From: Macrosoma leucophasiata
Lineage: Eukaryota; Arthropoda; Insecta; Lepidoptera; Hedylidae
Assembly (NCBI GenBank): GCA_036365455.1
Contig: JAWQUS010000007.1
Span: forward strand, 21,468,001 to 21,532,000
Reading direction: 5' to 3'
Length of the DNA stretch: 64,000 nt
How positions within the stretch are numbered: position 1 is the first letter of the stretch; the number at the start of each line of letters is the position of its first letter. The translations under genes and the position numbers were made by a program. Positions 1-10,919 of the stretch are shown here, in pieces. The notes beneath the pieces were generated by a model. That model was not told the origin of the DNA and did not search any database. It saw only the letters and a program-made list of their open reading frames with translations.

Positions 1-636
1 TGTTCCGTTTTGTTCGATAACCTTTTGCCATCTTGTAGGTAGGGACATGATCCCATTGCTATAAAAATTTTGGGACTTCTCATCAAAATACCGCGACAAG
101 TGGATTTGGCAGTCCTATCGTGATGTTAACCTAACATTGCATAAAGAATTCTGAAGAGACCGAAACAGGTGGAAATCTGAAGGTGCAAGGTCAGGACTAT
201 ACGGCGGATGCATTAACACCTCCCAGCCAAACTCTCTTAATTTTTGATGAGTGGCTATAGATGTGTGAGGTCTAGTGTTATCATGATGAAACACCACACC
301 CCTTCTGTTGATCAATTCCGGCCGCCTTCTCTCAACTTCTTGCTTTAATCTCATCAGTTGTTCGCAGTAGAGTTCAGAATCGATAGTCCTGCCTGGTGGT
401 AATAGCTCATAATGAATAATGCCCTTCCAATCCCACCACACACACAACATCACCTTATTGCGAGTTAACCCGGGTTTCGCCACAGTCTGTGAAGCCTGAC
501 CGGCCTTTGGCCACGACCTTTTTCGCACGTTCTTGTCGTACGTGATCCACTTTTCATCACCAGTTATCAGCTTCTTCAAAAATGATTCGGTTTCATTACG
601 TCGTAATAAAGAATCACAAATGAATACACGGTTCAT
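1..636 (-). pseudogene. mariner transposase, catalytic part (broken)
   Basis: Codes for the D,D34D catalytic domain of a mariner transposase, which cuts and pastes its own element at TA sites. Visible motifs are TGDEKWITYD, the HHDN motif and PPYSPDLAPSDFHLF. Exactly 34 residues separate the Asp of HHDN from the Asp of APSD, as expected for mariner. The frame stays open for 173 codons from 636 down to 115, where an in-frame TAG follows LTSR. The same frame continues past the stop with mariner-like C-terminal sequence to the window edge. The upstream part of the gene is in another frame (746-1012). Confidence 0.9.
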
Positions 637-1012
637 TAGGTTTCTTTCAGTGAGCTCGTGAGGTACCCAAAAATCGAGCTTTTTTTGTACCCCGCTTTTT
701 TCAAATGCGCCAAAACTGTTTTGTGATCAATTCTCAGTTCTTCAGCTACGTCGTAACTACTGATATGTCGATCTTGCTCCACTTTTTCAAAATGGCATCC
801 ATTTTATCCGTAATAGGGCGACCAGAGCAAGGTGCATCTTTGACATCAAAATTTCCGGATTGAAAACGCTTAAACCAAATTTGTGCTACTCTCACAGACA
901 CTGCACTAGGTCCATAAACATCGCAAATTTTTTTCGCGGCTTGCGTTGCATTTTTACCTTTTTTGTAGTAAAATTTTAAAATGTATCGAATTTCTTCATT
1001 AGATTCACTCAT
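637..1012 (-). pseudogene. mariner transposase, DNA-binding N-terminus (frameshifted)
   Basis: The N-terminal helix-turn-helix region of the same transposase starts at the ATG ending at 1012 (MSESNEEIRYILKFYYKKGK) and contains the typical QIWFKRFQSGNFDVKD and SGRP signatures. The frame is lost around 770-785. A second shift occurs near 685 in a homopolymer run of seven or so A residues on the coding strand. Between them the third frame still reads VAEELRIDHKTVLAHLKKAG, a normal mariner segment. At least two frameshifts therefore separate this part from the catalytic part. Confidence 0.88.
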
Positions 1013-1187
1013 CTTGACAGTACGAAAAACAAATGAAAATCACACATTTGCCTAATTTGAATTTGGAATTATGTTCTTTAAAATTTTAACTTTCAATTAT
1101 ACCAAAACCAGCCAGATACAAATAGCCAAAGAGATTTTATTACAAGTTCATACATACTATAATGCGCAAAGACTTTTTCCCCAACCT

Positions 1188-1480
1188 GTCAATAAAATTA
1201 AAACAAACAAGCAAGGAACAGCGCCGGTAGCGGGCAGGGAGGTCTCGCTCGCTTCTTCGGTCCGGCATCGCGCTGCGGCGTGTGTGTGCGTTGCCATGAA
1301 TACGCGACGCGCAATGAAATTCCTCATATATTCCTCTTATATTATGAGGAAGCTATAGCGGAAGAGGATTTTTTTTTATTCATGAGGATGCGGTAACGGT
1401 TGAGGAACCCAAAATATTGCGGAACTTCCTCATTATGAGGAAGAGGAAGAGGAATCCTCAACAACCCTAATAATTATATG
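1188..1480. repeat. hAT-like terminal region with GAGGAA/TTCCTC subterminal repeats
   Basis: From about 1315 to 1470 the words TTCCTC and GAGGAA recur many times in both orientations. The block ends in TCCTCAACAACCCTA, whose reverse complement begins TAGGGTTGTTGAGG. That is the look of a hAT terminus with subterminal repeats. I could not find the partner end, so this may be a solo end. The bases between the mariner end and this block are GC-rich and unrecognised. Confidence 0.4.
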
Positions 1481-1498
1481 TGAATACAGGCTATAGAT

Positions 1499-2169
1499 TA
1501 AGGCGGCTAACCGTCCCGGATTCTACGGGACCGTCCCGTAATGATAGATGTAATCCCGCTTTGCAAGAATTAATACAATAATCCCGCAAAATGTTGGATG
1601 CGTCCCGGATGTCCCGCATTCGATGTATTGACGCACCATGCCTATTTTATTTTGCCGGACACTCCGCCAAAATTCCATACAAACGCTTAATTTGGTCTCT
1701 ATTACACAGACATCAATCATTGACACGTGCTGCTATGTGCGTAGCACGTAGAGAACACCAAACGTCGCCCATTAGAAGGGGGGAGGTTGGGTGAGGCGGG
1801 GAAATCGGGCGGAAAGTCGAAGTGTCCATTCTATACGTAGTATTATTCTCTGCTACTACTTAACCACACAGTCACACATATACATAAAACACACACCACA
1901 CTACACCCACACACGCATGCAAACAACAGCGGAGCATCTACGTACATTCGCGTGTGTGTATGTGATCGCTTTGTTCCATTTTGCATTCTTGTAAAAACTC
2001 TAGTGATAAATACAATTGTAAAAATAAATGACTTCAGTATGTAAGTTTTGTGTTTTTATGTAATTTTGGTACGTATACTGACCAAACTTCATAATCGTAC
2101 TTCGTATCACCATACCCTATCTATCCACAAAAAGTCCCGCATGCTATTCTTAGAAAGTTGGCCGCCTTA
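1499..2169. mobile_element. hAT-type MITE with terminal inverted repeats and 8-bp target duplication
   Basis: The left end reads TAAGGCGGCTAAC and the right end, reversed, TAAGGCGGCCAAC. The flanks are CTATAGAT (1491-1498) and CTATGGAT (2170-2177), which match at 7 of 8 positions, the 8-bp duplication length of the hAT superfamily. No transposase domain is visible inside, so this is a non-autonomous copy. It holds repeated GTCCCG words near both ends and a CA-rich microsatellite at about 1867-1925. Confidence 0.75.
1867..1925. repeat. CA-rich microsatellite
   Basis: Imperfect run of CACA/CATA units inside the hAT MITE. Confidence 0.7.
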
Positions 2170-2202
2170 CTATGGATATACCTACCTACTACCTTAGATT
2201 TT

Positions 2203-2295
2203 CTTTATGCAACGAATGTGGCAAAAAAGCTTGCAGCTCACATGGATGTTAATTGATTACTACGACCAATAGGCATCTGCACAAAAACCATGGAA
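2203..2295 (-). repeat. S1 retroposon scrap
   Basis: Diverged match to the 3' part of S1 (GTGGCAAAAAAGCTTGCAGCTCACATGGATGTTAA), cut into two recognisable words around GCAGCTCACATGGATG and CCAATAGGCATCTGC. Old copy. The sequence from 2296 to 2628 is unrecognised. Confidence 0.55.
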
Positions 2296-2628
2296 TGCCA
2301 CTGAGAAATCTTTCCAATTGAAGAATATAAATCAGTTACTCCCCAAAGCATTATCTACCTCGTTTACCTTAATAAGATATCAGATATCAGTACAAGAGGC
2401 TGATCGTATATTTCCCTTGACGCTGTAAAAACTTTGGCGAAAAAAAAAACATTTTAATCTTCCAAATTGGAATGCGGGATCAACGTTAATCAAAAGAGGA
2501 TTATGAAATAAAAAGATATGTTCATTCGTGGCGCTGCAAATTTTGAATTAGGCGTTATCTGCGTCAGCAGCCATACATTTTGATTTAATATGTAATCCGC
2601 GTCTCAGATCACCTAGTTTACTGGTTTT

Positions 2629-2830
2629 ACTAGTGGTAGAGTTACAGTGTCGGAGCTCGAAGGCGTAGGGAGGAATGCGAAGTGTCATCCCATTACCAAA
2701 TCTATTGCCAGCACTATCTTTTTTCGGTTAGATGGTAATATATGGCCCCGTATTAACTATCACAGAGGTTTAAAAACTTAGGTAAACCTGACGTAGCGCA
2801 TTTGTATTTTGACATCCTGTTTTGGTTGTA
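2629..2830 (+). repeat. S1 retroposon, diverged 5' portion
   Basis: Begins ACTAGTGGTAGAGTTACAGT and keeps the S1 landmarks GTCGGAGCTCGAAGGCG, CAGCACTATC, GGTAATATATGGCCC and CACAGAGG. The A-tailed 3' end is missing. Confidence 0.65.
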
Positions 2831-2916
2831 TACCTACCAAGGTTTTATTTACGACTACGGTGGCCGCGTATTACGATCGGATACACAAGCGAGCCAGACT
2901 TACCTGAACTTGTTAC

Positions 2917-3075
2917 TTGTTGCAGAGCCGGCCGGGCCGGGTGCGATTCCCGGATGAGGGGACCTTAATCAAGGACGCGGTCGCGGGTCCAACTACGGTC
3001 CACTCAGTCCGCACAATAACTGCGAATGTCTCCACTGTAGCGGTGGATGCTCGGTTTATTCAAGCAAGCGAGCAA
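2917..3075 (+). repeat. fragment related to the Jockey 3' UTR at 43.2 kb
   Basis: Matches 43205-43335 of the large Jockey element: GTGCGATTCCCGGATG, GACGCGGTCGCGGGTCC, ACTACGGTCC and GCGGTGGATGCTCG appear in the same order. It is a detached piece of a related element's 3' region. The following 3076-3820 holds nothing I recognise. Confidence 0.6.
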
Positions 3076-3820
3076 TCAGAAGCAGCTTGTTGGAAGTCTG
3101 GGAAAGTAGGCCTAAAAAAACAAATACATTTACTAACTGTATACTTATACCAATTTCATTAGTGCTAATGAACCATAGCCGTTATTAGAGATGCAGTGGC
3201 GGTACTGTTTTTTAAGACCTACTTTCTCAGATGTTGGACCAATACTTCCAGACAGCTTAATTCTTGTAAGATACCGCAAAAGAGAAGCTTGCTTCCACTT
3301 CGGCAACTTTCAATTTAACTTCGATTCGATTCGGAGTCGAAACAAAAACTCGGTGTAAGTTCATCGAGGCGTGTTAAAAGTTGGCGGAATGAAAGTTTGT
3401 GGAACAGCCTTTATTTCTTAGGTTTACGTAGGATTCATTGCAGGAAATTCCAGATTTCCTGAGAATAACTTCATGTCTATACGGCTTCTGCAGCTTAGTT
3501 GTATATTAATGCTAAGCCAGAGATGCTAAGAAGAAAGTAATTATGCTCCTTTTTTAATAAATTACGTTATTTTTAACCCATATCATCCCAATATACTAAA
3601 AACGCGTCGCAATTTGATTAATTTCGGTATATATGACAACGATAGATTAGTAATAATAGGTAAATAACCAAAAATCAATTATGAACTTTAGTTTTTGTGG
3701 AATCAAACCGTTCCGAAAGTGGAACAGTAGGAACTTACTAGCATGGACATTTACTATTGGACTATGGAAGGTTTATATGAAATAACAAGTCGTTCTATGT
3801 TTCTTTTTTATTTATATATA

Positions 3821-3990
3821 TTTTTTTTTTTTATGTTATAAAAGTGGCAAACAAGCGTGCAGTTCACATTGATGTTAAGTGATGACTGCAGCCTATAGAC
3901 ACTTACACAATGACCAGAGGTCAAAATGTAAATGCGCTGCCACTCCTGAGGCATTAGGTGTTATGCCTCTGTGCCGGAAATTACAGAGCC
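3821..3990 (-). repeat. S1 retroposon, 3' half
   Basis: The T-run at 3821-3833 is the reverse complement of the poly(A) tail. The copy continues through GCAGTTCACATTGATG, GACTGCAGCCTATAGAC and GTGCCGGAAATTACAG, then stops, so it is 5'-truncated in its own orientation. The stretch 3991-4310 has no recognised feature. Confidence 0.8.
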
Positions 3991-4311
3991 ATAAACACAC
4001 ATAAATGAATTATTTAACATATTAAAAGTAAAAAACAACAATTATAGAGTAATTATGTACCACTCATAGTTATTTTGTGTGCAATGTAACGGTACATTTC
4101 ATGTGTAATGCAATAAATGCACTTTGTGCGTTGCACAAATCACATCGAGTTTGTTTATCTTGTGATACAATGTGGTGGTGTTCTTTGCCATCTAATTGAA
4201 TGTGATCAGACTCTCGCTTTATGAACGAGGCATGAAATATGGCATTTGAGATGGAAGTCGAGTTGTAACTTTCTTTCACGAAAAAATATGACGATTCAAT
4301 ATTTATCAATC

Positions 4312-4606
4312 TTTTTATTTATTTTATGTAAGGAAGGTGACAAACAAGCATGAAGCTCACATTGATGTCAAGTGATGACTGCAGCCTATAGACATCTACA
4401 TAAAAACCAGAGGACAAAATGTAGATGCGTTGCCACCCCTGGGACCTAAGGTGTCATGCCTCTGTGATAGTTATAATGGGACCATACATTACCATCTAAC
4501 CGGAACACGATAGTGCCGAACACTACCAATTAGCGTCTTATAGGTTAGGTAATGCGGTGGAGCCTACGCCCTCGAGCTCCTGCACTTGGAACTCTACCAC
4601 CAGTGA
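4312..4606 (-). repeat. S1 retroposon, full length
   Basis: Runs from the poly(A) side (TTTTTATTTATTTTATG) through all S1 landmarks to GAACTCTACCACCAGT, the complement of the 5' end ACTGGTGGTAGAG. Moderately diverged. Confidence 0.8.
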
Positions 4607-6522
4607 AGTCTAGTAATCATTTCAGGATTTCAGGGCTCAGGTTTTCCAAACCGGTGAAAGTCTATATATACGTAGCTGGAAAGCATTGCTTACACATAAC
4701 TTCGTCATAGTAAACATTTTGAAAAATTGAACAGGGTTTTCAATTTTCAAAAAAATCAGGTGGGGGTTGGCTTCTTTTAGTAGTTGGTTTTTAGACAATT
4801 TTTTATTGCCAGATTCTTCATTACCAGTATCTTCATCACTTCTATAGCCGCTAGGAGGTGTGATGTAATTGTCTGCGGACTGAACATCGTCATCTTCTTC
4901 CAGTTAAGTTTTCTTCTTATAATCTCATAATTCATCATATTACCGACAAACTGCAACCAAAAAAATAAAAATACAAATAATAAATAGCATAATGACTCAA
5001 CATGTTACATTGTTGTATCTTCCTACTGTTCCAATATTGGAACACTATATAAAATTACTTGTATCACACTAACTGCGTTATGTATTGAAAAAGTTTTATT
5101 TGCAGTATCAATTACAGTACTACAGCAAATAAATTTTCACAAATCTCAACACAATAATAAATAAATAAAAACCAAATACTTACATCTTCCGTCGCTCCAT
5201 TTTCCGTAAAAATATATTGCAACAATCTTTATTTCTTTACAAACTTTCACGCTTTTCCAAAGTGTCAAATATTGCTACTGATAGCTTGTGGGGTCAGTAG
5301 AGCAAACCAAAAAAAAAAAATGGGTGTGTTCGTTCTAATAAGAAAAAAAAATAAAATAATATACCGTTCCATTTTTCAAACACTAGGAATATATGGATTG
5401 GCACTTTTTAAGTGCAAATAGTTATGTCCGATAAATTTCAATTACGTTACGTTAAATTTTATGTTTGACAGGTGCCTTTTTTAATAAATATAACACGAGG
5501 AAAAACGTAACTATCGAAACGTGGGTGTTTGTATGTACACCTACGAATACGTATACTATGTATGGAAATGTAACTCTGATACAATAATCGCTTCGATTCT
5601 GGTTCCATTTACGCAAACAAACTAACAGCAATCATAACAAACCCTCGCACTTTCCAAATGGACAATCCTGGCATTCGATTAGTCGCGACAAGGTAATTTC
5701 GCTGAGCGGCGGAGGAAACGTCCAATAGCATGACGCGCAGCGGTGGACCATATTTAGCCCCACCCAAGGTCCTCCAAATTACCTAGAACATTTTTTGTGG
5801 CTTAGTTACACTTCTTTAGATTACTATTCATATACACCTACTTGCATATAGGTATATACCCCTTAGCAAAAATAGGCAAGAAGTTACGTTTTACTAATTT
5901 AAATAATTAATTAATTTTCAAATACTAGAAAAGCTATCCTTCATCATCACGCTTCATCTCTATCACGTAAACGCCATGATGCCCTAACACAGTCAAGATC
6001 CTTCTAGTATGTCAATATATTTTATAGCGCTGTTACACAGCCGCATACTGTTTCGATTTCGTACAGTATCATTTTTAGTGGCGTATGTGTTTTATGCGCA
6101 CGTTCACTGGCGGGTGATATATAGCACCACGGCACTTTAGTGGGTCTAGAAAAAAACTATTACCCACAGATCCAACGCCCGTGCAAAAGAAGGGTTATTT
6201 CAACGGTTCTTGTTCAGATGAATTAAGATTAGTTACAAACAACTTATCAGGGAAGGGCCATGAGGCAAGCTTGTTTTAAATTTCGAACCTAATTCAAGGA
6301 TACAATACCCATGTTTCTCAGATCGAATGTTACAGCGGAAAGTTATTAACAAATAATGAGCGAACTCTGAACATTTACAACTCCAATCAAATTCTCAATG
6401 GGTCGTTATAATTCAGTAAAGTTATAATTACTAAACAAACAAATTAAATTTTGAATTATAGCTTGTTGGTGATCGATGAATCGAAACTTCAAAGTTGGGT
6501 ACCAGGCACATAACATAAAGCT
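4607..6522. other. no recognisable gene or named repeat
   Basis: AT-rich sequence with many stops in all frames. The only local structure I noted is the 16-bp palindrome GTTCCAATATTGGAAC at about 5028-5043. The word CTGTTCC/CCGTTCC recurs at about 3708, 5028 and 5365, possibly from an old element. Confidence 0.4.
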
Positions 6523-6534
6523 AGGTATATGTCC

Positions 6535-6938
6535 TCCCCCCCTGGCCCTGCAGTTTCGGGCCATAAGAATAGGACTGAGGTATCCTCTGCCTGTCGTAAA
6601 AGGCGACTAAAAGGGGATATGAGCCGCGGGGCAAGAGTGGGGGCTCTGGTCGCTCAGCACTCGCGGCTCCGTGAGGACGGTGTCCGAGGTAGCCGCAGGT
6701 CATCTTGGCAAGTGACGATGGGGGGACTCACAAAGCCCCCGTGGACGAGCCTTGGAGGGAGCCGAGGTGCGAGAGGGGGGAACTGGAGCAGTGTTTATAG
6801 TATACCCTGATCCACCCCCCCCCCTTTCTGCACTGAAATCGGCACCGAGGTGGTTTTAGAGGGTCCAAGACTCTCATATCCCGACTCTTCCCCCAAAGAG
6901 TCCGTTGAATGCAAAGGTATTTCCACCTCGTAAAAAAA
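6535..6938 (+). mobile_element. 404-bp A-tailed retroposon with perfect 12-bp target duplication
   Basis: The insertion is bounded by AGGTATATGTCC at 6523-6534 and again at 6939-6950, and ends in eight A residues just before the second copy. That is the signature of target-primed reverse transcription. The body is GC-rich and contains CTGTCGTAAAAGGCGACTAA, a word I associate with insect non-LTR elements. No protein domain is visible, so it is either a SINE or the 5'-truncated end of a LINE. Perfect duplications suggest a young insertion. Confidence 0.75.
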
Positions 6939-6950
6939 AGGTATATGTCC

Positions 6951-7269
6951 CCCTGTCCTAATGTCACTTCCCTCTAAATGACGGCCAAAGGGGGTAAGTA
7001 AGACAATTTGAAAAGAAACTCATCGCTGTATGAGCCACTACAACAACTGAAGAAAAAATGGCCAAAACATGACAAAGTACGACCACGTTCTTACTGACTT
7101 AAAAAGCAGAGTTGGAAGCCGGGGGCACCACAACATTTTAAGATCTATCTGTCTATAAATGATAGCGTATAACGCCCGTTTACTGATTAGATCATAACTG
7201 CTAAACAGTAGTCAATGAGGATATACGGAATATGACTACTGTGATACGTCTTAGCTCACTATGGGCCTC
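6951..7269. other. unassigned stretch
   Basis: No open frame or repeat recognised between the retroposon and the LINE remnant. Confidence 0.3.
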
Positions 7270-7274
7270 CTAAG

Positions 7275-7555
7275 AAGGTGACATAGAGAGCTATGCTCGG
7301 TGACTCCTTGCGAAAACGAAGCCGAAATGAGACCCGCATAAAAACTAAAGAAACTCAAGTGCCAATGGGCATGGCACATTAAGAAGAGTGTAGGTAGGGC
7401 ACATTAAGAAGAGTGTAGGTAGGCCCCATACGAGGTAGACCGGCGACCTGGTTGAAGGCAGCCCAGGACCGATTGTCGTAACAATCTCTGGTGGAGGATT
7501 TTGTCCAGCGGTGGACGTCTTTCGGCTGAAATTATTTTGGTTTCCAAACTAACAA
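7275..7555 (+). pseudogene. LINE (RTE-like) C-terminal remnant and 3' tail
   Basis: Broken frames read ERAMLGDSLRKRSRNET, then KLKCQWAWHIKKS, then RGRPATWLKAAQDR, a string I know from the C-terminus of insect RTE-like reverse transcriptases (RAMLG..LRD.IRNE, KL.WQWAGHI, GRP..RW). It ends in the tail word CAGCGGTGGACGTCTTTCGG. A 25-bp tandem duplication (7374-7398 and 7399-7423, unit starting GCACATTAAGAAGAG) interrupts it. Long dead. Confidence 0.65.
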
Positions 7556-7738
7556 TGTGATCACTACAACGTAGCTTCAGAGGCTAAACTCCGATCCCGC
7601 TCACGTTGCAGCGCTGACACCGTGAGGCGCTGCATGGGAAGTGGACAGAGTTTCATATTTCACACAGTGTTTCTGTATTATATATTATTAATATTCAATC
7701 TGATTCTGCTCTTGTAACAATAAACATCTTTCAATATT

Positions 7739-8012
7739 ATATTTTGGAAGAGGTAAATACCTCTGCCTACCCCTACGGGCGTGAAGTTACGTTTTTCCGC
7801 CAGTCAAAACATAACTAGAGGTAAAATATTTTTACATTGCATGTATGCTTGAATGCATGTGCATGCATTCAAACACAATTCGACGGTTACGTGTTAGGCC
7901 CATGTAACAGGTGGCGAGCCTGTTGAAAATGTTTTTAAAAACTACATTTAAGTGCCAAAAAAACGCGATTTAAAAGCTGACTGGCGGCAAAACGTAACTA
8001 GAGGTAAAACAT
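7739..8012. repeat. lepidopteran interspersed repeat debris (CTCTGCCTACCCC.. type)
   Basis: Contains CCTCTGCCTACCCCTACGGGCGTGAAG and TGTATGCTTGAATGCATG in pieces; related pieces lie at 9056, 16740 (reverse), 27967, 43850 and 58460. It also holds a direct repeat, AACATAACTAGAGGTAAAA at about 7808 and AACGTAACTAGAGGTAAAA at about 7991. Family name unknown to me. Confidence 0.4.
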
Positions 8013-8113
8013 TTTTTTAATAGTATGATGGTGACAAACAAGAATGCAGTTCATATTGATGGTAAGTGAATAATGCAGCCTGTAGACATCTTCTTAAAAA
8101 CCGAAGGACAAAT
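8013..8113 (-). repeat. S1 retroposon scrap
   Basis: GGTGACAAACAAGAATGCAG and AATGCAGCCTGTAGACATC match the 3' end of S1. Strongly diverged. 8114-8565 is otherwise unassigned. Confidence 0.55.
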
Positions 8114-8565
8114 TATGATTATGATTTTGAGTGTACTTACAATTTTAGATCCCACGATTTTAAAGGCTTTTAAAACTTTATATGTTAAATATTGGAAAAA
8201 AAATAAAACATATTTATGGCTTCATAAAAAACACCTTAATACTTTTTAATTTCTGTAGCATCCATAAAATGATGTTTGTAAACTTATTATGATTCTTAAA
8301 GAACAAACCGACGAGACTGGTCATAAAATTGATTGAGAAAGTTTTGTAGTTTGAAACTTGGGCGCCCGATACTATAACATTAATGGATTTTTTAACTCCA
8401 TTATTGTTATTAGCCTGTTTTTTATATTGCGAGTCGAATACTAAAGTGGGAATAATAAAATATGCCCTGAAGGGTTGGTATAAATACGGTAGGGTCGATT
8501 ATAGCAGTATTTTTACATTTAAGGCAAATGCAAGCTGTAGACTTTTTTTCTGTGAGAAGTGTCAT

Positions 8566-8962
8566 GTTTTTTTTTGTGTAAAGGATGTGGCAAGCTATCA
8601 TGCAGTTCACATTGATGTCAAGAAAAGACTGCAGCCTATAGACAATAATAGACACCCCCACGAAGACCAAGGTCAAATTGTAGATGCGTTACCATATACT
8701 TGCCGCTAAATGGTGGTGTTCAGCACTATCGTGTTCCGGTCAGGTGGTAATGTACGGCCCTGTAATTTCCGGCACAGAGGCATAACACCTTAGGCCTCAG
8801 GAGTGGTAACGCATCTGCATTTTGACCTTGGACTTTGTATAGGTGTCTATAGGCTGCAGTCATCACTTAACATCAATGTGAACTGCATGCTTGTTTACCA
8901 CTTCCATTACATAAAAAAAAAACACTTGACCGGAACACGACAGTGCTGAACACTGCCATTTA
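8566..8962. repeat. S1 copy nested inside an opposite S1 copy
   Basis: A minus-strand S1 copy starts at 8566 (T-run) and is broken at GATGCGTTACCA (8694). A plus-strand copy lacking its first 60 or so bases fills 8695-8922 and ends in a ten-base A-run. The minus copy then resumes at CACTTGACCGGAACACGAC (8923-8962). The interrupted copy has also lost about 90 bp across the junction. Confidence 0.7.
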
Positions 8963-9029
8963 CTCATGTGTGAAGAGAATGATAAAGAAGCACTGAAGGC
9001 ATATTATTACATATTCTCTGCTGAAGGTG

Positions 9030-9105
9030 TGTCAGGACCGGGATATCTGACGCTCCACATTCTCTGCCTACCCCATAAGGGACTTGGCGTGAAGATACAT
9101 ACATA
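9030..9105 (+). repeat. interspersed repeat fragment (CTCTGCCTACCCC type)
   Basis: Reads TCTCTGCCTACCCCATAAGG followed by GCGTGAAGATACATACATAC, the same family as at 7760 and 27967. Confidence 0.4.
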
Positions 9106-9360
9106 CCTACATCGTTTTTTTTTAACTGTATTTTTCGTTCTTCGGCTAAAAATCGTGACTAAAGCCATTTAGGTTTAAAGTAAATATACGACGAATGTTG
9201 TTCCACAAAAAGCCTGTAATTTCAGTGAAATGTTAAAATGATGAGTCATGATTTTCACATCACATCCAGCGCGAAACAGTTTGTCGATCTCGTCAGGCAA
9301 CTCGCATATTACGTTTTTTATATCGTCATATTACAAGGTACGTTATGATAATATTAATAT

Positions 9361-9447
9361 AACTAGCTGTGCCCGCGACTTCGTCCACGTGATAATTTAT
9401 GATTGCTCAGTATCTACCCAGACGAAGTCGTGGGCGCAACTAGTATA
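9361..9447. repeat. short foldback of the ACTAGCTGTTGCCCGCG family
   Basis: The left arm AACTAGCTGTGCCCGCGACT and the right arm, reversed, ACTAGTTGCGCCCACGACTT face each other across about 45 bp. Two opposed ends of a common lepidopteran repeat thus make a miniature inverted-repeat structure. 9448-9790 holds nothing else I can name. Confidence 0.5.
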
Positions 9448-9794
9448 AAAGTAGCCTAAGTTACTTACTCCTTATTACATAAGCTCTCTGCCAGTAAAAG
9501 TCACGACAAAATCAACAAACAGACAGACAGACAAAAATTGAAAAAACTGTTGTTTTGGTATATGTACCGTGTATACATACAAATGCATTTAGTAAAAAGC
9601 GGTTAGTATTTTTATATTACAAACAGACACTTAAATTTTAATTTATTTGTATAGATATTCGAAGAACACATCAAATTTAATATCGATTTATTTAAGTATC
9701 AACGTATACAAATTCAATTTTCTGCAGAAATGTGGTATTGTAAAAACCTTTTAAGAAGAAAGATCGTGCAAATATAGTAAGCGAATATTGGTTG

Positions 9795-9960
9795 TTTATC
9801 ATCATTTTATCCAAAGACATTTTGTCCACAGCTGGACAAAAGCTTCCTGCAAAGATGGACGAAGCTTACAACAAACGGTATTAGGCTGCCACATTCATCA
9901 GTCGTTGGTCCACCCAGTGGCGCGCCTGCTCACGCTTTTATATCCTGGGTTAGCGCCCAC
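9795..9960 (+). repeat. LINE fragment
   Basis: CATTTTGTCCACAGCTGGAC and the following AAAAGCTTCCTGC resemble the word GTCCACAGCTGGACAAAGGC that I know from lepidopteran non-LTR elements. No intact frame. Confidence 0.35.
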
Positions 9961-10021
9961 CGGAATTCATATTGCTGTCAATTTTTCGTGTCAATTTGTA
10001 CCTCCTTTAAAAACAATAGCG

Positions 10022-10250
10022 TTAATAAATATAAAAATAAAAAATAAAAATAAAATACGCTTACACTCACAGCCCCACAGTAGGTATAAACCTGTGTCGT
10101 GGGTGCCGTTGTACACATACAACACATACACAAACACCCAGACCCGAAACATATATCTGTAGGCCATACAAATATTTGTTCCGGTGCGGGGATCGAACCC
10201 GCGACCCTTCGAATCAAACGGTGGTTTCGCACCGCTGGACTAACCGGGTC
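10022..10250 (-). repeat. tRNA-derived SINE
   Basis: Read on the minus strand, it begins with a tRNA-like head at 10250 (GACCCGGTTAGTCCAGCGG). The head contains a B-box-like GGGTTCGATCCCCGC and is followed by an unrelated body and a TATTTTTATTTTT-type tail at 10022-10060. The A-box, B-box and tail order is that of a pol III SINE. This family is distinct from S2, whose tail is different. Confidence 0.75.
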
Positions 10251-10919
10251 GTCAATATTTAAAGCTATTAAATATAAAGACAATTCAAGGGTACCTAAAT
10301 ATCACACATATTGATAGTACGAGTACAATCTCCATACACAAGACATATTTGTAGTGTGGAGTGGTACGGAACAGGAATGAGAGAATGTTGCTAGTGCTGG
10401 AACTGAAGTTAAATTTAATGAATTTTGGCCTACTCCAGGAAATTTTAGCTAATCCAAATGCAAAAATCGCAAAATAATTATGTAAGTTAATTCCTAGCCA
10501 GTTACATTTTCCTTTCTATTTCTTTATATTATTATCAGTAATGGTTTAAGTTAGTATTGGGTACAATGGGGTTGACACGTCGTGGGACAAAACCCCTTTA
10601 AAAAACAGAATAAAAAAAGACGAATATTTATAAGACAGTAAAAGTCGAGTGTCTGTTACATTAAATATTTTTCCTAAAAACTGATAGGAGGTGATTAAAG
10701 AACACCAACAGAAATCGAAAAAACAATTTTGGAAATTTTGTCTGTCGGTCTGTCTGGTACGTTATAACTTCGAATCTCTTATTAGATAAACGAGGCAACA
10801 GGATCAGCTAGTAATACTTCATAGTTTTACTTCACTGTTCAATAAACCGCAAAATTATAAGGAAACCCTTTGATAATTCTAATAAAATAATCAGTCAATT
10901 AGGAAAGGCATAATTCATT
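10251..10919. other. unassigned AT-rich stretch
   Basis: No gene. A short piece at about 10780-10810 (AACGAGGCAACAGGATCAGC) ending in AGCTAGTA may be a scrap of the ACTAGCTG repeat family. Confidence 0.3.

Larger units (their letters stand above)
1..1187 (-). mobile_element. mariner-type DNA transposon, 3' end cut by window edge
   Basis: A mariner element read on the minus strand. Its 5' end lies near 1187, where the sequence CCCCAACCT reads, on the minus strand, AGGTTGGGGAAAAAGTC; that looks like a mariner terminal inverted repeat. The same end recurs at 36382 in a second copy. The 3' end lies beyond position 1. The transposase reading frame inside is broken (see next entries), so this copy is dead. 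The subfamily was not determined. Confidence 0.85.

Noticed and set aside
8383..8709. 108-codon plus-strand frame as a gene
   Set aside because: Its second half runs through an S1 retroposon and the first half has no recognisable domain.
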